From positions 7,566,501 through 7,630,500 of the forward strand of contig OY727094.1 of assembly GCA_963402885.1 (NCBI GenBank): a stretch of DNA of 64,000 bases, written 5' to 3'. The translations under genes and the position numbers were made by a program. The stretch comes from Antedon bifida (Eukaryota; Echinodermata; Crinoidea; Comatulida; Antedonidae). Below, in pieces: positions 59,304-64,000 of the stretch. The notes beneath the pieces are model-generated. The model saw only the letters and a list, made by a program, of their open reading frames with translations. It searched no databases and had not been told where the DNA came from. Numbering within the stretch: the stretch's first letter is position 1; each line of letters opens with the position of its first letter.

Positions 59304-62300
59304 ATTGTTTTAACTAGTTTTAAATCTTCATTCATGTAGGCATTGACTTTGTATAAAAACGCAACAGTATTGCCAGAAAAAAATCTTTATAATCGTAGTT
59401 AATGAAATTTGGATCATCATTAATATGAAACATTAAAAAAACATTGTGCATTTTTTTTTTTCAAAATAATTAAAAATGACATTTTCTGCACAAACACATG
59501 TTATGGCAATTATTTACGATAAACATAAATTCAAACTTCTAATCAGATTTGCTCTACCTGTAGTCTGTACAGTAAGTAAATCTCCCAATTCCATGTTCTA
59601 AAAAACTAATTGAACGAACGAAATGGTAATATTCATTAAATTGAATATTATGGTTGGGTTGTCCCATACATTATCAATAAATCAGATGCTAGGCTTAGTT
59701 AACTAAACTGCAAAGTAGATTAAATTTATAATCTAAAAATTCTTCTTCTTATTGAACTTGCACCCTAGACCTACATCCAGAAATTGTAATGTCAAAATCA
59801 ATTTTAGGACTCAAGGATAAAATAGTACATACACATAGTACATTCATAGAGAAATAAAACATTCAATATACTTAATAATTCTATATGGTAGGGGATAAAA
59901 CCATGGGGGAATATAATGCATCCATGATAAAACCATTTTATCTGAAGAAGTGCACTATGATTATAGTTAATGACTTTGAAAATAGAACAACGTAATTTAG
60001 ATTTATAAAGCAAAAAATGAGGGAAAAACCATTAGAATGGAAATCAGTGAATATGTCATAATTTCAAAATGATCATTATGACTTTTTCTATGAAACATTT
60101 CTGGAAATGAAAAATCACAAGTACAACATTATTTGTCATTATACAACATTTTTTTTTAACAAATTAAAAAAACAAATGTACCAATAACATCTTAACATTT
60201 ACAGATTATGTTTGCAAATTTATAATTTAACTAGACAAATAAATCAAAATTAGTTTCTCACCAGTCTTCATCCAAATCAGAAACATGTCTACTTTAGGCC
60301 TCACACAATGTGATTGTTGAAAATATTCAGATAGAACATGCCCCTCAGAAACCACATCCGGGCTCCCAACTGAGTGCAAAATGCGAGTGCCTAGAAACTA
60401 TCATAGCCTAACAGAGAACATGTTTTACTGACGCCAACTCACTTGAATGTATTTTTCCTCCAGAAAAAAACGTTTAATTGTGGTGATTCTCCGCAATAAA
60501 TCAAAGTAAATAACTGTTAAGTGGACATTTTGTGAATCTAGTAATGTTTGTTTTTGACAAATTATAAAATGTTGAATTAATGTCTAGATAGAAAAGTATA
60601 TTTTAATTAAAGAACACTGGCTACCTGTATATTTGACCCCTCAATTTAACAAATATTTTGTTTGAAATTACCAAGATATTTAGTTTTTGGATGAAATGTC
60701 AAAATGATAATACTATAGTATTACTGTATGTTTTTAAATGTTGAGAGATATTTAATACATAATAAAATTTTGCATATTATTTGTTTGATTCACAAAGCAA
60801 GAGAGTGGTGTTGTACTGTTGTGTGATTGTGGCTTTCTGACTGACTGGCATTCAATAGCCTTTGCTCTACCACTGTCATCATTTTCTTTTTGTATCATTG
60901 CTCTCCTCATGAGAACAAGGGCTTGTTGATTTATCCGGGTAAGCTAGGCACAAAATAGACTAAAGTGCTATGATGAATGATGTATGTTTATGTAAACGAA
61001 ATTGTTTAAAAAAAAATTTTCACTAATAATTTAGATAGAGTAACATAGAATATCATTATTGTTGGTAAGCCAAAATGACATAATAATGTTTCAATATACA
61101 TTATAATGATCCATGGATTAAATTTCTAAAAATTGCAAAAAAAAACTCATCATCATTATAAATCATACACATAAATTGATATAAACAATATTAAAGTAAC
61201 TTCCTGTCTAGAGTGTGATTGACAGCCAGACTGATCACATGACGCATGATTGACAGTTCATCACTCATTAATGGTGAATCCTAATGAGAGCCAAACTCAA
61301 TTAATGAATGCAATCAACATCATAATGTAAACTGCCACTGTCAAAACCACTTTAAAATCTAACAATGAGATAATGGTATAAAAATAAGTCTGTTTTTAAC
61401 TGCATATTGTCTTACAATTTTGTAAAAACTGTATTTAGATAAAAATGTCTTCTCCATCTTTAAATTAGGAAGATAGATGAAAATGTCTCGGGTGTCTTTT
61501 TTAGGAAAAGGGAAATAATTAAATTACTCCATATTTTACATTAACCCACTTCTCATTTTACAAATATTACCAAAAAAGTTATGCCTATTTTAATTTGTTT
61601 TTCCATGGCAAACTGGGTCTCAGATAAAATTGTTAAAAGATCTGTTCATTATTTTGATATTAATACATCAATTTATTGTATAAACTGAATCTCTATATAA
61701 ACCGGGATATTACGTTCCTTTCTATTGTAAAGTGAATGTTGCCATGTATATTTTCATATCTTATATTTTTCTTAAAGTATTATAACAGTATTCAATTCTA
61801 TGCCACAGCTTTAAATGCCATGTGCAGGCAAAAAAATGTCTATTGATCATACATTCCAATAATCTATAGCTTCCCATGTGTTTCATAATTTTTGGGATTT
61901 TATTTGTGTTACACAGTACACATACAGTTTACTATTCTAACTGTTTGAAAGATTTAAATATACTGTAATTATTAATTTCCGTTGCCAATTAGTAACCAAC
62001 CGATTTAAATTAATATTTAATTTCAATTTCCATCTACTGTATAATTTTATACAATTAGATTTAATAACCTAACATAAGAACAAGATGAATAAATTGTTTA
62101 AATATATCTCATTTTTCTCAATAACTATTTTTTTTATAAATTAATGTAATCTATTTTGGCTAACATTCAATTTAGACTATTCCATTATATTTTTAGGGAC
62201 AATAGCAATGTTATCAAAAATAAATTTTGGGATTTTTAATGTCAATATAGTGGAGTATGCTGAACATTCAATTTATAGCTGGTGTCTAATGGCCAATGAC

Positions 62301-64000
62301 CGGTAAATGCCTAACGGTCAGCCTGAAGAGAACAGGCCCATTATCAAGCAATTTTTCACAGAAAATGTCATAATTGTAACTATTGCTGGCCAGTAAAATT
62401 GACTTGGGGCATGTACTGTAATAAATCCGGTTTACTGGCTTGATGGGCCACTAACATAAAATTCAATCCTGAAATTTGTTAAAATTATCATCAAATAAAA
62501 CAATGTTAGGTTTAAAAGGGTCAGCAAATTCTATGTCAACGCCTGTCCGGATAGTTTGACGCGACGTGAAGAAAATTACAAAATCGTGTTAATTAACACA
62601 TTGCATCAGCAAGCAATCACAAATATCAGATTTACAAATTAAATTTTGAAAAAATGTAATTACATAATTTTTTTTTCTACTACAATTTCATAATTTCAAA
62701 AATTGATTTTTAAATTTATCTCTATTAGAAAGGATAAGTTGTTGAAAGAATTTCAATTTCTTAATTTATTTAATAACATAAAAGCTCTCACGGCATTTAC
62801 TTTGTGATGGATCAAAGACAAAAAGGCACATACAACAAATAATACCGCTCCGTGCGACCTCCAATGAACTTACCTTACAGTATCTCAATGTCCAGACTAA
62901 TGATTCAACTGGCTGGTAATAATTACGTGGTATTAAAATTGATAACGCAGTGGAAAATTTTTGCATGTAAACATCATTTTATAATTCTATTAATAAAAAG
63001 GGTTATTACAGTAGGTGAGAATAAATAATTTTGGTAGAAATAAATGTATAATTTATTATCTTCTAATGTACTTTAATTTTAATAAATTGTGGTTCAGGCT
63101 ATACATGCTGTAGGTTAAAAAACCTGCAAGAACTGTTTCAAACAAAATTTGGTAAAGTAGGCTTCTTCACTTGTTGTATAAGTTTTGTATACAAATGAAA
63201 CTCAAAAATCATGTTAACAAATTATTCTACTTGAAATCAAATTAAATTTTGATTCTTCACCATAGAAAGATTAATGGAACAAGTTAATACGGAATAACAA
63301 ATCTAGAATAATATTTCAATATTGATCGTCGTTCAACCATGTCCATACGAGATCATTTTGATTATTTGTCGCCTATTTTGTCCTTTCAACCTTAACTGAC
63401 CGTAACAACATCAATTCGGTTGAAAAACGAACCTAACCTCTACTGACCAAACATCATCTCGATTGAGAACTGAATCTCATAATCCATTTGTAAAGATTTA
63501 AATCTGTAACTCCTACATGGAACTGTGAATGATTTAACATAATCAAATATGCAACAAGGATAGCACGCAGCAGTGTTAAAAAGCTGTTCACATGTATCAA
63601 CTTAGTTTGTCTGCTCCAATTATTTTACGGTAAATAACACCTTAGGCGTGTTTAAGTGCCATTTTCATGCACGAAATAATTGTCACATAGATTTTATTAT
63701 TCTGGACAGAGTTTGCTAACCTAAATGCTAGTTATTTGTTTTTACTGTAACTGGTCATCCTATTCTTAATGCTTTTTTTTAGGAACACTCATATTTTAGT
63801 CATCCTACTGTATTTCAATATCATACCATTTAAATTATATCATTGTCTGATAGGGTGGTTTTTAGGTGTATTCAAGTTGCAAGTTGCTCTTCTGAGAGAG
63901 AAATAGGCCAATTTCGGTTTATCCAGGCAAGCTAGGAATAAAATAGACTAAGTCACTTTAGTATGAGCAAAATTTGACTGTACCATTGTCTGATAAGGTT

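Larger units (their letters stand above)
54107..64000 (-). other. Upstream intron of Dishevelled or 5' flank, no exon recognised
   Basis: Nearly 9.9 kb. I searched by eye on the minus strand for DIX motifs and for an exon ending in phase 2 before RFSS and found none. It holds two MITE-like copies (54774-54923 and 59161-59303), gggacac-type repeat remnants (54185-54245, 55950-56030), a 34-bp minisatellite (56700-57110) and AT-rich sequence. Confidence 0.5.

Noticed and set aside
60250..60300. Possible extra Dishevelled exon ending SDLDED on the minus strand
   Set aside because: Its donor phase joined to the exon at 54106 would create a TGA codon, and there is no DIX or Ser-rich similarity.

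Overview
The window is nuclear DNA of an animal, most likely an echinoderm or another invertebrate deuterostome. It is AT-rich, has spliced genes with GT-AG introns, carries many short interspersed repeats, and encodes families that are expanded in echinoderms (an F-type lectin joined to a LamG-like domain, and a DED-NACHT-LRR receptor). The species cannot be named from sequence alone; the low GC would suit a crinoid, but that is a guess.

Layout. 1-12.3 kb: two direct copies of an accessory block (about 1-1806 and 7342-9528), each with a 3' fragment of a CR1/jockey-type LINE on the minus strand. Between them lies a four-exon F-type lectin/LamG gene (6508-3692, minus, 5' end not found). After the second copy come scattered exon-like fragments of an uncharacterised ORF (10608-9798) and a dead piece of a second LamG domain. 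12.4-16.1 kb: a LINE with an intact 1082-residue endonuclease/reverse transcriptase ORF, inserted in the loop of a palindromic MITE-like repeat. 16.1-24.1 kb: a tandem duplication of about 4 kb with no recognisable gene; a 37-bp minisatellite has 2 copies in one arm and about 8 in the other. 24.2 kb: a perfect 46-bp AT palindrome. 24.66-29.99 kb: a plus-strand NOD-like receptor (DED, two twin 60-nt exons, NACHT, tandem 59-residue LRR units). Its LRR array is cut by an insertion of about 460 bp and continues, with a frameshift, to 30950. 31-35.5 kb: repeats. 35.6-37.45 kb: a BTB-BACK-kelch gene (minus). 37.5-44.7 kb: non-coding DNA with a GAT/ATG microsatellite and LINE/SINE-like tails. 44.75-54.11 kb: the C-terminal three quarters of a Dishevelled gene (minus; basic region, PDZ, DEP, C-terminal tail). 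The DIX exons are not seen up to 64000.

The most notable observation is in Dishevelled. The exon encoding the end of PDZ strand/helix region ([10 protein letters not shown]) is present twice in tandem. Each copy is 77 nt, in the same phase, with good splice sites, and only 74 nt of intron separates them. Using both would shift the frame, so the pair looks like mutually exclusive exons that would vary the ligand-groove helix of the PDZ domain.

The first 31 kb is a rapidly changing immune-gene neighbourhood (lectin and NLR genes, segmental duplications, mobile elements). The right half holds two conserved genes, kelch-like and Dishevelled, in repeat-bearing introns. All coordinates of splice sites were read by eye from reading frame, phase and GT-AG rules, without transcript evidence.
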